A stretch of DNA of 17,176 nucleotides from an uncultured Hungatella sp. GTDB lineage: Bacteria; Bacillota; Clostridia; Lachnospirales; Lachnospiraceae. The notes beneath the pieces were generated by a model. It was not told where the DNA came from, searched no databases, and saw only the letters and a list, made by a program, of their open reading frames with translations. Of this stretch, positions 6,967 through 14,380 are shown piece after piece. The stretch covers positions 1-17,176 of the forward strand of contig CAJUJV010000080.1 in the NCBI GenBank assembly GCA_910586845.1. The letters run 5' to 3'. The position numbers were made by a program, and so were the translations under genes. Numbering within the stretch: position 1 is the first letter of the stretch; the number at the start of each line of letters is the position of its first letter.

Positions 6967-8370
6967 ATGAGAAAGGTTTTATCTTTGGGTTTGGCGGCGG
7001 CATTATTGACGACGACACTGGCGGGATGCGGCGGAGGCGGCGGAACCTCCGAGACCAAGCAGGCGGACGCAGGCACCACGGCGGCAGCCACCCAGGCCCC
7101 GGCAGCAGGAGGGGAGACCACTGCAGCGGCGGCAGCGGGAGGAGAGACGGTTGAGATCACCTGGTGGGCATTCCCCACTTTTGCCCAGGATTCCACTGAC
7201 ACGCCGGCAGGTACTTATGAGGCGGAGATCGTGGCAGCGTTTGAGGCTAAGAATCCGGATGTGAAAGTGAAGCTGGAGACCATCGATTTTACATCGGGAC
7301 CGGAGAAGATCACGGCGGCCATTGAGGCAGGAACCGTCTGCGATGTTCTGTTTGATGCTCCCGGACGTATTATTTCTTATGCACAGAACGGGAAACTGGT
7401 GAAGCTGGATGACATGTTTACAGATGAATATGTAAAGGATGTGGGCAATGAGGCACTTCTGAATTCCTGCAAATCTGACGACGGCAGCTACTATATGTAT
7501 CCTATCAGCACGACGGCTTTCTGTATGGCGGTGAGCAAGCCTGCACTGATGGATGCCGGCGCTATGGGCTGCATCAATCTGGAGGGTGACCGGACATGGA
7601 CCACGGCTCAGTTTGAAGACATGCTGGAGAGACTGAACGCGGCAGGATATAACGGAGCTACCGTATACTGCTCCGGCCAGGGCGGAGACCAGGGTATCCG
7701 TGCATTTGTGACCAATATCTATGACAGTCAGGTGACCAACGATGAGGTGACCGAGTATGCACTCAACGATGAGGGCGGCATCAAGGCCATGACCAAAATC
7801 AAAGAGTGGGTTGACTTAGGCTACATGCTCAACGGTTCTGCCTATAACGGCGGCGAGGACGTAGACCAGTTCGTGGCAGGCAACACGGCCTTTACGACTC
7901 TGTGGTCCCCGGGACTTGCTTCTCAGAGAGCAGATACACTGGTTGAGAACGACATCGAGGCCATTGCGCTTCCCTTCCCATCCGAGGATGGGGTTCCGGA
8001 GCTGGAGTATCTGGTAAACGGTTTCTGCGTATTTGACAACGGCGACGCGGCCAGGGCAGAGGCTTCCAAGCGGTTTATCGATTTCATCTGCAACGATGAA
8101 GAGTGGGGTCCCAAGAACGTGGTAAGGACCAGCGTGTTCCCGGTTCGTCAGTCCATGGGCGATCTGTATCCCGGAGATGAGGAGATGCAGTTCTATGCAA
8201 GCCTGACCAAGTACTATTCTCCATATTATAACACCATCAAAGGTTTCGCAGAGATGAGAACCTACTGGTTCCCCATGCTGCAGGCTGTGTTAAACGGCGA
8301 CTCCACACCGGAGGATGCGGTCAACGACTTTGTGGCCAAGGCCAATCAGTCTATTGTGAATGCACAGTAA
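6967..8370 (+). CDS. ABC transporter solute-binding lipoprotein (family 1), predicted sialic acid binding
   Basis: 467 residues. The signal peptide MRKVLSLGLAAALLTTTLAGC has an LAGC lipobox with C21 as the lipidated residue. A low-complexity Gly/Ala/Thr linker (residues about 22-60) precedes a family 1 extracellular binding domain opening with VEITWWAFPTF and containing CDVLFDAPGRI. The protein would sit on the outer face of the membrane and hand substrate to the two permeases downstream. I predict N-acetylneuraminate or a derivative such as 2,7-anhydro-Neu5Ac only from its place beside nanA/E/K; family 1 members also bind many oligosaccharides. The start is ATG 6967 with AAAGGAGG 7 bases upstream; an in-frame TTG at 6937 lies inside the inverted repeat and is rejected. 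Confidence 0.88.
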   Translation: MRKVLSLGLAAALLTTTLAGCGGGGGTSETKQADAGTTAAATQAPAAGGETTAAAAAGGETVEITWWAFPTFAQDSTDTPAGTYEAEIVAAFEAKNPDVKVKLETIDFTSGPEKITAAIEAGTVCDVLFDAPGRIISYAQNGKLVKLDDMFTDEYVKDVGNEALLNSCKSDDGSYYMYPISTTAFCMAVSKPALMDAGAMGCINLEGDRTWTTAQFEDMLERLNAAGYNGATVYCSGQGGDQGIRAFVTNIYDSQVTNDEVTEYALNDEGGIKAMTKIKEWVDLGYMLNGSAYNGGEDVDQFVAGNTAFTTLWSPGLASQRADTLVENDIEAIALPFPSEDGVPELEYLVNGFCVFDNGDAARAEASKRFIDFICNDEEWGPKNVVRTSVFPVRQSMGDLYPGDEEMQFYASLTKYYSPYYNTIKGFAEMRTYWFPMLQAVLNGDSTPEDAVNDFVAKANQSIVNAQ

Positions 8371-8379
8371 TACCTTTTC

Positions 8380-8406
8380 CTCCTCATGCAGTATCTGCAT
8401 GAGGAG
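8380..8406 (+). promoter_or_regulatory. Hairpin between binding-protein and permease genes
   Basis: A perfect 12-bp stem, CTCCTCATGCAG (8380-8391) with CTGCATGAGGAG (8395-8406), has a 3-base loop. Only CCTTTAT follows, so it is not a full terminator. Such hairpins after binding-protein genes typically stabilise the upstream mRNA 3' end or cause partial termination, giving more binding protein than permease. Confidence 0.65.
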
Positions 8407-8482
8407 ACCTTTATAAACAGCACAAGCAGCCATTATCTGACCGAAGTGAGGCCGGCCCTGGACCGGCGGGATTGGAGGAATT

Positions 8483-9379
8483 ATGAAACAGTCCAGATTT
8501 AACAAGATCCGTATGAGGGAGACCGTGGTCTCCTACGCATTCCTGGCGCCGGCCCTGTTCTTTTTCTGCGTATTTGTGCTGGTACCCATGATCATGGGAG
8601 TAGTGACCAGCCTTTTCCGCTACAACATGAAAGGGATGACCTTCATCGGTCTGAACAATTATGTGAACATGTTCAAAGATGAAGTGTGGAGGAAATCCCT
8701 GGTCAATACCGTGATCCTGGTTCTGGGGTCCGTGCCCATCACGGTTCTGTTCGCCCTCTTTGTGGCGGCTCTTACCTATGAGAAGAATCCCTTTACCAGA
8801 TCCTTTTTCCGCTGTGTGTTCTTCCTTCCGGTGGTCACGGGAACCGTGGCAGTGACCGTGGTGTGGAAATGGATCTATGACCCCCTTAACGGTATTCTCA
8901 ACTGGCTCTTAAAGAGCATGCACATCATCGAGAAGAATATCATGTGGACCGGCGATAAGAAATTCGCTCTGTGGGCAATCCTGATCATCCTGATCACCAC
9001 CAGCGTGGGCCAGCCCATTATCCTCTATATCGCCTCCCTTGGCAACGTGCCCAAGGATTATGTGGAGGCGGCGGCCGTGGACGGAGCCAATGACCTTCAG
9101 ATCTTCTGGAAGATCAAGTGGCCCAGCCTTCTGCCCACCACCCTTTACATCGTTGTGATCACCACCATTAATTCGTTCCAGTGCTTCTCACTGATCCAGC
9201 TGCTGACCTCCGGCGGTCCCAACTACCGGACCACCACCATTATGTACTATCTGTATGAGAACGCGTTCAAGCGTTTTGAATACGGATACGCTAATGCCAT
9301 GGGCGTGGTGCTGGCTCTGATGATCGGCCTGATCAGTTTTATCCAGTTCAAGGCCCTGGGCAGTGACGTGGAATACTAG
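8483..9379 (+). CDS. Carbohydrate ABC transporter permease, MalF/UgpA type
   Basis: 298 residues, with six predicted membrane segments (first at residues 17-43). The cytoplasmic EAA loop is VEAAAVDGANDLQIFWKIKWPSLLP (EAA at 195-197, LP at 217-218), the contact site for the ATPase. The N-terminus FLAPALFFFCVFVLVPM and the region FLPVVTGTVAVTVVWKWIYDP are typical of the first permease of CUT1 sugar importers. The ATG at 8483 has TTGGAGGAA just upstream. It lies 112 bases after the binding-protein gene with a hairpin between them, and 16 bases before the second permease gene, so the three form one operon. With its partner it would form the heterodimeric channel. Confidence 0.92.
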   Translation: MKQSRFNKIRMRETVVSYAFLAPALFFFCVFVLVPMIMGVVTSLFRYNMKGMTFIGLNNYVNMFKDEVWRKSLVNTVILVLGSVPITVLFALFVAALTYEKNPFTRSFFRCVFFLPVVTGTVAVTVVWKWIYDPLNGILNWLLKSMHIIEKNIMWTGDKKFALWAILIILITTSVGQPIILYIASLGNVPKDYVEAAAVDGANDLQIFWKIKWPSLLPTTLYIVVITTINSFQCFSLIQLLTSGGPNYRTTTIMYYLYENAFKRFEYGYANAMGVVLALMIGLISFIQFKALGSDVEY

Positions 9380-9395
9380 AAAGGGGGATCAGGCG

Positions 9396-10220
9396 ATGAA
9401 GAAGAAAGTAAACATTTTAGACGGGATTTCCATGGCGTTTTTGCTGATACTCAGCTTTATCTTTATCTTCCCCTTCTACTGGATCCTGACAGGTGCGTTC
9501 AAGTCTCAGAAGGTTACGGTGAAGCTTCCTCCCGAGTGGTTCCCCATGAACCCGACTCTGGAGAATTTCAGAAAACTGATGCAGAATCCGGCTCTCCAGT
9601 GGCTGTGGAACAGTATCTTTATCTGTGCGGTTACCATGCTGATCGTCTGTGTGGTTTCCTCCATGGCTGGATATGTGCTGGCGAAGAAACGGTTTTATGG
9701 TCAGGCCACTCTGTTCAGTATTTTCGTGTTTGCCATGGCGCTGCCCAAGCAGGTCATCCTGGTGCCCCTGATGAAGCTGGTAAGCTTTATGGGGATTCAT
9801 GATACTTCCTGGGCTATTATCCTGCCGCTGTGCGGCTGGCCTTTCGGCGTGTTTCTGATGAAGCAGTTCAGTGAGAACATTCCTACGGAGCTTCTGGAGG
9901 CGGCCAAGATCGACGGCAGCGGAGAACTGCTGACATTCAGCAATATTGTTATGCCCATTGTAAAGCCCGGTTTCGGAGCCCTGGCTATCTTTACTTTTAT
10001 TAATACCTGGAATGATTATTTCATGCAGCTGGTTATGCTGAATTCCAGGAGTAAGCTGACGATCTCCCTGGGTGTGGCGACTCTGCAGCAGGAGTTCTCC
10101 ACAAACTACGGGGTGATTATGGCAGGCGCAGCCATGGCCGCAGTGCCTATTGTGGCCGTATTCCTGATGTTTCAGAACTACTTTACCCAGGGTATTACTA
10201 TGGGCGCGGTGAAAGGATAA
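9396..10220 (+). CDS. Carbohydrate ABC transporter permease, MalG/UgpE type
   Basis: 274 residues, with six predicted membrane segments (first at about 12-30). PFYWILTGAFKS near the N-terminus, AGYVLAKKRFYGQ and the EAA loop LLEAAKIDGSGELLTFSNIVMPIVKPG (EAA at 168-170) mark a CUT1 second permease. The C-terminal TQGITMGAVKG is also characteristic. ATG 9396 is chosen because AAAGGGGG lies 8 bases upstream; the longer frame starts at an internal GTG at 9363 overlapping the first permease. No ATPase gene follows: the operon ends at a terminator 10 bases downstream, so a shared MsmK-like ATPase encoded elsewhere is expected (inference). Confidence 0.92.
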   Translation: MKKKVNILDGISMAFLLILSFIFIFPFYWILTGAFKSQKVTVKLPPEWFPMNPTLENFRKLMQNPALQWLWNSIFICAVTMLIVCVVSSMAGYVLAKKRFYGQATLFSIFVFAMALPKQVILVPLMKLVSFMGIHDTSWAIILPLCGWPFGVFLMKQFSENIPTELLEAAKIDGSGELLTFSNIVMPIVKPGFGALAIFTFINTWNDYFMQLVMLNSRSKLTISLGVATLQQEFSTNYGVIMAGAAMAAVPIVAVFLMFQNYFTQGITMGAVKG

Positions 10221-10230
10221 GGGAAGACAT

Positions 10231-10262
10231 AAGAGTCCGGTTGACTGGCCGGGCTCTTTTTT
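10231..10262 (+). terminator. Terminator of the transporter operon
   Basis: AAGAGTCCGG (10231-10240) pairs with CCGGGCTCTT (10249-10258) with one T-G wobble, followed by six T (10257-10262). Its T run overlaps the start of the next inverted repeat. Confidence 0.9.
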
Positions 10263-10320
10263 GTTCTATAGGAAAGTGCGTCCTATAGAACAAAACCCTC
10301 CGGGGGATTGCGCACTACGC
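10259..10320. repeat. Palindromic element with possible pseudoknot, candidate dispersed repeat
   Basis: Perfect 15-bp arms, 10259-10273 (TTTTGTTCTATAGGA) and 10281-10295 (TCCTATAGAACAAAA), enclose the loop AAGTGCG. Six loop bases AGTGCG (10275-10280) are complementary to CGCACT (10311-10316), which itself lies in a small TGCGC-ACTAC-GCGCA hairpin (10309 on). Loop-to-downstream complementarity suggests a defined RNA or DNA fold rather than a simple terminator. The element resembles small repeats I recall from Lachnospiraceae intergenic regions, but that is memory, not a search. Only one copy is visible in this window. Confidence 0.55.
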
Positions 10321-10359
10321 GCATAATTGCCCGGCCCCGAAAGGAAAAATGAAAAAAGA

Positions 10360-10389
10360 TTGCCCCGGCTTTTGGGCCTGTGTTAAAAT
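10360..10389 (+). promoter_or_regulatory. Probable promoter of the acyltransferase gene
   Basis: TTGCCC (10360-10365), an 18-base spacer and TAAAAT (10384-10389), about 34 bases before the TTG start codon. A moderate match. Confidence 0.45.
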
Positions 10390-10422
10390 AAGATCAGATG
10401 GATAAAAGACGGAGGTAGAGGA

Positions 10423-11448
10423 TTGGAAAAGGAGACCCGGTTTCGCAATAAGATCACATGGTTTTCCACGGTGTTCAGTGTGCTGGTAGTGTGGGTCCAC
10501 TCTGTAAACGGGGAGCTGTTTCTGGGACGGACAGAGGCGGCAGAGAAAGTAATGGCATTTGAAAAAATTCTGGGTTCTACCATAGGACAGATCGCGGTGC
10601 CTGGATTTTTTATGATGTCCGGCTATCTGTTTTTCCGGGGATTTCGATGGAACAGACTGGGAGAAAAGTGGAATTCCAGGATCCGCAGTGTTCTGGTGCC
10701 CTTTCTTCTGTGGAACGGCATCTACTATCTGGGATATGTCATCGGAAGCCGTCTGCCTGTAGTCGCAGACATCGTGGCCAAAGGAACTGTTCCTTTTGGC
10801 TGGTATACGGCGGTGGAAGCAGTGCTGCACTACAGCTATAATTATGTGTTCTGGTATCTCTATCAGCTTCTCCTGCTCATCCTGCTGGCGCCGGTTCTCT
10901 ATTGGATCCTGAGACGGCCGGCGGCGGGAGCAGCCGTACTGACAGTATGCTTCTGGGGAACATTAAAAGGGATGACGATCCCCTGTCTGAATCTGGATGC
11001 ACTGTTTTACTATTCCCTGGCCGCTTTCGGAGGGCTCCACGGCAGAGGCCTGGTGGAGAGGGCCTGGACAATGAAAAGATGCGTGGCCGGTGGGGGACTT
11101 GTGGCTGCGGCGGCAGCTATCCTCATAGCCAGGTGGCCGGGAGGCATCGGCGAAGGAGTTGTCCTCCGGACTCTGGGGCCTGTCGGGCTGTGGTTCATGA
11201 CAGACGAGTTTTGCCTGCCGGTTCCGAAGGAGTGGATGAAGTATAACTTCTATTTATATGCCATCCACTTTGCCCTGGTCCGGCTGATCAATAAGACGGC
11301 GGCCAGATATTGTCCGGGATACTGGCCGCTGCCTGTGATCTTATATCTTCTGATGCCGGCGTTTATGATAGCCATCAGCACCGTCACCGGGAAATGGCTG
11401 AAAAACCATATGCCTCGAACCTGGTTTTTGCTGAACGGAGGCAGGTAA
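10423..11448 (+). CDS. Acyltransferase family 3 integral membrane protein
   Basis: 341 residues with about ten hydrophobic segments. The N-terminal part has VLVVWVHSVNGE, with the histidine expected in the first membrane helix of acyltransferase-3 proteins, then IAVPGFFMMSGYLFFRG (the F.M.SGY motif) and RIRSVLVPFLLWNGIYY (the R...PfllW motif). These enzymes usually O-acylate extracellular polysaccharide, peptidoglycan or other cell-surface glycans; the substrate cannot be read here. The start is TTG at 10423 with GGAGGT 6 bases upstream; no in-frame ATG fits better, since the next methionine is inside the conserved region. It has its own promoter and is separated from the nan transporter by a terminator, so a link to sialic acid O-acetylation would be speculation. 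Confidence 0.85.
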   Translation: MEKETRFRNKITWFSTVFSVLVVWVHSVNGELFLGRTEAAEKVMAFEKILGSTIGQIAVPGFFMMSGYLFFRGFRWNRLGEKWNSRIRSVLVPFLLWNGIYYLGYVIGSRLPVVADIVAKGTVPFGWYTAVEAVLHYSYNYVFWYLYQLLLLILLAPVLYWILRRPAAGAAVLTVCFWGTLKGMTIPCLNLDALFYYSLAAFGGLHGRGLVERAWTMKRCVAGGGLVAAAAAILIARWPGGIGEGVVLRTLGPVGLWFMTDEFCLPVPKEWMKYNFYLYAIHFALVRLINKTAARYCPGYWPLPVILYLLMPAFMIAISTVTGKWLKNHMPRTWFLLNGGR

Positions 11449-11500
11449 GGAAAATCAGGGATACGATTCAGCTTCCGTCAACGGCGCTGCCCGGGATCCC

Positions 11501-12361
11501 TTAACAGTTCCACCGGCCGGAGGCTCCGCAGGGCAGGACCAGGCCGGTTTGGGACACAGGAAGTCCGATCTCCTCTGCCGATACAGTTCCGCCGTATCTG
11601 GATCCCACCTCCAGAGCGATCATGTAGGAGAGAACCGAGGGAGCCAGACCGGTGGTGTAGGAATTGATCAGGAAAAAGAGGGGCCGGTCAGACAGAAGGT
11701 CTGCGCACAGCTTCACCAGAGGATGGATGGCATCTTCGATCTTCCAGATCTCCCCTTTAGGCCCCCGGCCATAAGATGGAGGGTCCATGATGACGGCATC
11801 GTAACGGCTGCCTCTGCGGATCTCCCGCTCCACAAACTTTACACAATCATCTACGATCCAGCGGACGGGAGCCTCGGCCAGACCGCTGGATCTTGCATTT
11901 TCTTTTGCCCAGGAGACCATGCCTTTGGAGGCGTCCACATGAGTCACGGCTGCTCCTGCCCTGGCTGCCGCTATAGTGGCGCCTCCCGTGTAGGCAAACA
12001 AATTGAGCACCTTCACAGGCCGGTCTGCCCGGCGGATCAGATCCCCGAACCAGTCCCAGTTGACGGCCTGTTCCGGAAAAAGGCCGGTATGCTTAAAGCT
12101 GAAGGGCTTCAGGTGAAAGGTCAGATCCCTGTACCCGATGGACCACTGCTGAGGAAGATCGAAGAACTCCCACTGACCGCCGCCTCTGTCGCTGCGGTGA
12201 TAATGGCCGTTGGGCCGTTTCCAGCCCCGGTGGTCTCTGACAGTGTCCCAGATCACCTGGGGATCCGGACGTATGAGGAGAAAGTCCCCCCATCGCTCCA
12301 GCTTCTCTCCCTTCGAACAGTCAAGTACTTCATAATCCTTCCACTGGTCTGCTATCCACAT
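11501..12361 (-). CDS. Class I SAM-dependent methyltransferase, RlmI-like without PUA domain
   Basis: 286 residues. The SAM-binding motif I is VLNLFAYTGGATIAAARAGA, followed by VTHVDASKGMVSWAKENA, an acidic VDDCVKFVERE and the catalytic-type motif DAVIMDPPSYGRGPKGE. LFAYTGG and DPPSYGRG are shared with the RlmI/RlmK type 23S rRNA methyltransferases (PF10672-like). The N-terminal PUA RNA-binding domain of RlmI is missing; instead there are about 125 residues with RPDPQVIW and KPFSFKHTGLFPEQAVNW. The substrate, likely RNA, is not determined. ATG 12361 (MWIADQW) is chosen because AAGGAGG lies 7 bases upstream; the frame is open to 12484 but has no SD there and would overlap the promoter. Monocistronic and divergent from the cell-wall-repeat gene. 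Confidence 0.85.
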   Translation of the reverse strand: MWIADQWKDYEVLDCSKGEKLERWGDFLLIRPDPQVIWDTVRDHRGWKRPNGHYHRSDRGGGQWEFFDLPQQWSIGYRDLTFHLKPFSFKHTGLFPEQAVNWDWFGDLIRRADRPVKVLNLFAYTGGATIAAARAGAAVTHVDASKGMVSWAKENARSSGLAEAPVRWIVDDCVKFVEREIRRGSRYDAVIMDPPSYGRGPKGEIWKIEDAIHPLVKLCADLLSDRPLFFLINSYTTGLAPSVLSYMIALEVGSRYGGTVSAEEIGLPVSQTGLVLPCGASGRWNC

Positions 12362-12392
12362 AAGCGGCCTCCTTGTTTGCTGATTTGTATCG

Positions 12393-12421
12393 ATTATAAG
12401 GGAGAGGCAGGAGGGAGTCAA
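12393..12421 (-). promoter_or_regulatory. Promoter of the methyltransferase gene (minus strand)
   Basis: On the minus strand, TTGACT (plus 12416-12421), a 17-base spacer and a perfect TATAAT (plus 12393-12398), 31 bases before the ATG at 12361. It also argues against the longer reading-frame start at 12484. Confidence 0.8.
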
Positions 12422-12467
12422 GAAGAGATAGTAGGAAAATCGTAATAGAATTGAAAGATATGACGGT

Positions 12468-12495
12468 TGAATAAATCCTCCCATCTTGCTACAAT
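12468..12495 (+). promoter_or_regulatory. Promoter of the cell-wall-repeat protein gene
   Basis: TTGAAT (12468-12473), a 16-base spacer and TACAAT (12490-12495), 37 bases before the ATG at 12533. Confidence 0.6.
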
Positions 12496-12532
12496 AAGTA
12501 ACAGGAATCGATAAAAAGAAGGAGAAACCTGA

Positions 12533-13897
12533 ATGAAAAGAAAAGGGTTATTGATAGCAGGCATGGCAGCCGTGCTGATTATGGGCACAGGGATCACATC
12601 TACGGCGGCGGCAGGCTGGGCTATGGAGAACGGCAAATGGGTATATTATGACAATTCAGGATACAGAGTAACCGAGGATTGGAAGAAAGGCGCCGACGAT
12701 CAGTGGAGGTATCTGGATAATTACGGCCAGATGTCCATCGACAGATGGGTGGATGAGTCCTACTACGTGGACGGCAACGGTATTATGGTAGCCGGCAAGT
12801 GGCTGAAGCTGAGATCGAATAATAACGGAGAGACCGAGGACGAGCACTGGTATTATTTTCAGGATAACGGCAAGGCGGTGACCAACACCTGGAAGAAGAT
12901 CAGCAACAAGTGGTATCACTTTGATTCAGAAGGGGCCATGGAGACGGGCTGGATCGAGGACAATATGTATTTTGCCGATGAGAACGGCGCTCTCACCGGA
13001 TGGCATAAGCTGTATCCGCCGGAAGGAGAAGAGGACGATGAGGACGATCCCTTTGATGACGACGGAAAGAAGTGGTATTATTTCAACAGCAGCGGCAAGA
13101 AGTTTGTGCCTGAACTTTCCGGCGGTTCCGAGTACGGTGAGAAGCGGATCGACGGAAGTTATTACTGTTTTGACGACAACGGCGCCATGCAGACCGGCTG
13201 GGTCTATCTGGGAACCAGTGTGGCGGAGGCAGGCTCCATAGAAGACTTCCGCTTCTATGATAAAAACGGCAAGGCAGTGACCGGCTGGTATTCCGCAGAA
13301 CCGCCCAGCAAGCTTGGCGGGTACGAGAACGATGTGGAGTGGTTCTATTTCTCCAAAAGCGGCGTGCCCAAGTTCGGACCCGAAGAAGGAGAGGCCAGCA
13401 CAAAAGATTTTCTCCGCATCGGCAATAAGACTTATCTGTTCAACCAGAGGGGCAATCCGGTAACGGGTCTTCAGAAGGTATGGGTCAACGAGTCCAAAGG
13501 CGAGTACACGGCCTACTATTTTAATGAAGAAACCTGTGTCGTGGAGAACGGAAAATTAACCATAGAAGAAGGCGACGGAAGCAAGACCCAGTTCTATTTC
13601 GCCAGCAGCGGAAAGGGTTATACAGGGGTTCAGAACGGATATCTGTACTACATGGGTAAGCTTCAGCGGGCCGACAACGGCACCAAATACGAGGTTATTT
13701 CCCTCCCCGGCGGAAGCGGGCACACCAACTATGTAGTCAACACCTCCGGCAAGATCGTGAAGAGCACTTCCGGGGTCAAAGACAGTGACGGAGTCAAGTA
13801 CTCCACCACCTCAGGCGGAGTCCTGACCAAGATCGACGGTGAAGCCGTAAGCTCCGGCGAATCCTTCCGCAGTCCCGACGAACCCATCTGGGAGTGA
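12533..13897 (+). CDS. Secreted cell-wall-binding repeat protein (choline/glucan-binding-like repeats only)
   Basis: 454 residues. A signal peptide (MKRKGLLIAGMAAVLIMGT, cleavage probably near TAAA-GW at about residue 27) is followed almost entirely by about a dozen aromatic repeats of roughly 20 residues, of the kind WYYFDxxGxxxTGW. Examples are GKWVYYDNSG, EHWYYFQDNGKAVTNTW, NKWYHFDSEGAMETGW, GSYYCFDDNGAMQTGW and EDFRFYDKNGKAVTGW. Such repeats bind choline on teichoic acids or glucans in other Gram-positives. An acidic insert (EGEEDDEDDPFDDDGKK, near residue 165) interrupts the array, and the last 60 residues are Ser/Gly/Thr-rich. No catalytic domain, LPXTG or C-terminal membrane segment is visible, so a passive wall-associated or adhesive protein is the simplest reading. 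The ATG has GAAGGAG 8 bases upstream. Confidence 0.85.
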   Translation: MKRKGLLIAGMAAVLIMGTGITSTAAAGWAMENGKWVYYDNSGYRVTEDWKKGADDQWRYLDNYGQMSIDRWVDESYYVDGNGIMVAGKWLKLRSNNNGETEDEHWYYFQDNGKAVTNTWKKISNKWYHFDSEGAMETGWIEDNMYFADENGALTGWHKLYPPEGEEDDEDDPFDDDGKKWYYFNSSGKKFVPELSGGSEYGEKRIDGSYYCFDDNGAMQTGWVYLGTSVAEAGSIEDFRFYDKNGKAVTGWYSAEPPSKLGGYENDVEWFYFSKSGVPKFGPEEGEASTKDFLRIGNKTYLFNQRGNPVTGLQKVWVNESKGEYTAYYFNEETCVVENGKLTIEEGDGSKTQFYFASSGKGYTGVQNGYLYYMGKLQRADNGTKYEVISLPGGSGHTNYVVNTSGKIVKSTSGVKDSDGVKYSTTSGGVLTKIDGEAVSSGESFRSPDEPIWE

Positions 13898-13907
13898 TGG
13901 CCGATCC

Positions 13908-14162
13908 CATAAAAATATTCAGAGACGATGTGACTGGCTGACGGTGACGGCAGCCAGAAACAGACCTTCCTCACACAGAACCGGGCAACGCTCCGGCAAA
14001 CTAACTGCCAGCTGCGACTAAGACGCCACAATACGGAGTCCAAGTCTTAGCAGGCAGTGAATTTTGCCTCTGCTAAAACCGCCCGATCATCGTTCTGCTT
14101 AGAGGAAGGTCTGTTTTTGTCTGCCTGTGCCTTCGAAAGCCCGTAAGACCTGGATTTTTATG
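13908..14162. repeat. 255-base nested inverted-repeat element of unknown nature
   Basis: The region after the cell-wall gene carries no convincing gene but much dyad symmetry. Outer 9-bp arms CATAAAAAT (13908-13916) and ATTTTTATG (14154-14162) enclose 15-bp perfect arms AAACAGACCTTCCTC (13958-13972) and GAGGAAGGTCTGTTT (14102-14116). Inside or between them lie CTGGCTG/CAGCCAG (13934-13940, 13951-13957), CCGG/CCGG (13981-13984, 13993-13996), ACTGCC/GGCAGT (14004-14009, 14053-14058) and CTAAGAC/GTCTTAG (14018-14024, 14044-14050). The pairs nest into one multibranched fold. It could be a structured non-coding RNA or a non-autonomous mobile element; no clear target-site duplication is visible. 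It does not match tmRNA, RNase P, SRP RNA or a riboswitch that I can recognise. Confidence 0.5.
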
Positions 14163-14182
14163 AGGGCGGGGGTAAAATAAGG

Positions 14183-14206
14183 AAAAGCAAAGCCAAAATG
14201 CTTTGC
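14183..14206 (-). terminator. Possible minus-strand terminator hairpin
   Basis: GCAAAGC (14187-14193) and GCTTTGC (14200-14206) with a 6-base loop. Read on the minus strand the stem is followed by TTTTCC; on the plus strand it is followed by CCCG. There is no minus-strand gene to the right, so its purpose is unclear. The rest of 14163-14273 is AT-rich with only a weak GATAAAA/TTTTATC pair (14242-14248, 14261-14267). Confidence 0.35.
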
Positions 14207-14273
14207 CCCGATATCAATGTCATTAAGAAAAGGAAAATCACGATAAAATAGGGCATTCTTTTTTATCCGGCGG

Positions 14274-14348
14274 TTGAAAAAACCAAAGGAGAAGTATACT
14301 ATGAATATAAATATTTATAGTTCGGAATTACATAAACTATGATATAGT
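14274..14348 (+). promoter_or_regulatory. Probable promoter region of the NUDIX gene
   Basis: TTGAAA (14274-14279) lies 15 bases before TATACT (14295-14300), and a second -10-like TATAGT lies at 14343-14348 with only a weak -35. ACAAAT/ATTTGT (14354-14359, 14363-14368) forms a small inverted repeat between this and the SD. Which start is used cannot be decided from sequence. Confidence 0.35.
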
Positions 14349-14380
14349 TATGTACAAATCGAATTTGTGAGGGTAAAAGT

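Noticed and set aside
9417..9800. Antisense open frame of 127 codons within the second permease gene
   Set aside because: It is a shadow of the permease codon pattern with no SD and no recognisable protein features.
12362..12484. 41-residue N-terminal extension of the methyltransferase
   Set aside because: It contains the TATAAT box of the gene's own promoter and has no SD, whereas ATG 12361 has a good one.
13908..14162. Integron attC site, tmRNA, RNase P or SRP RNA
   Set aside because: No attC core sites, no tag-peptide frame and none of the conserved cores of these RNAs could be recognised.
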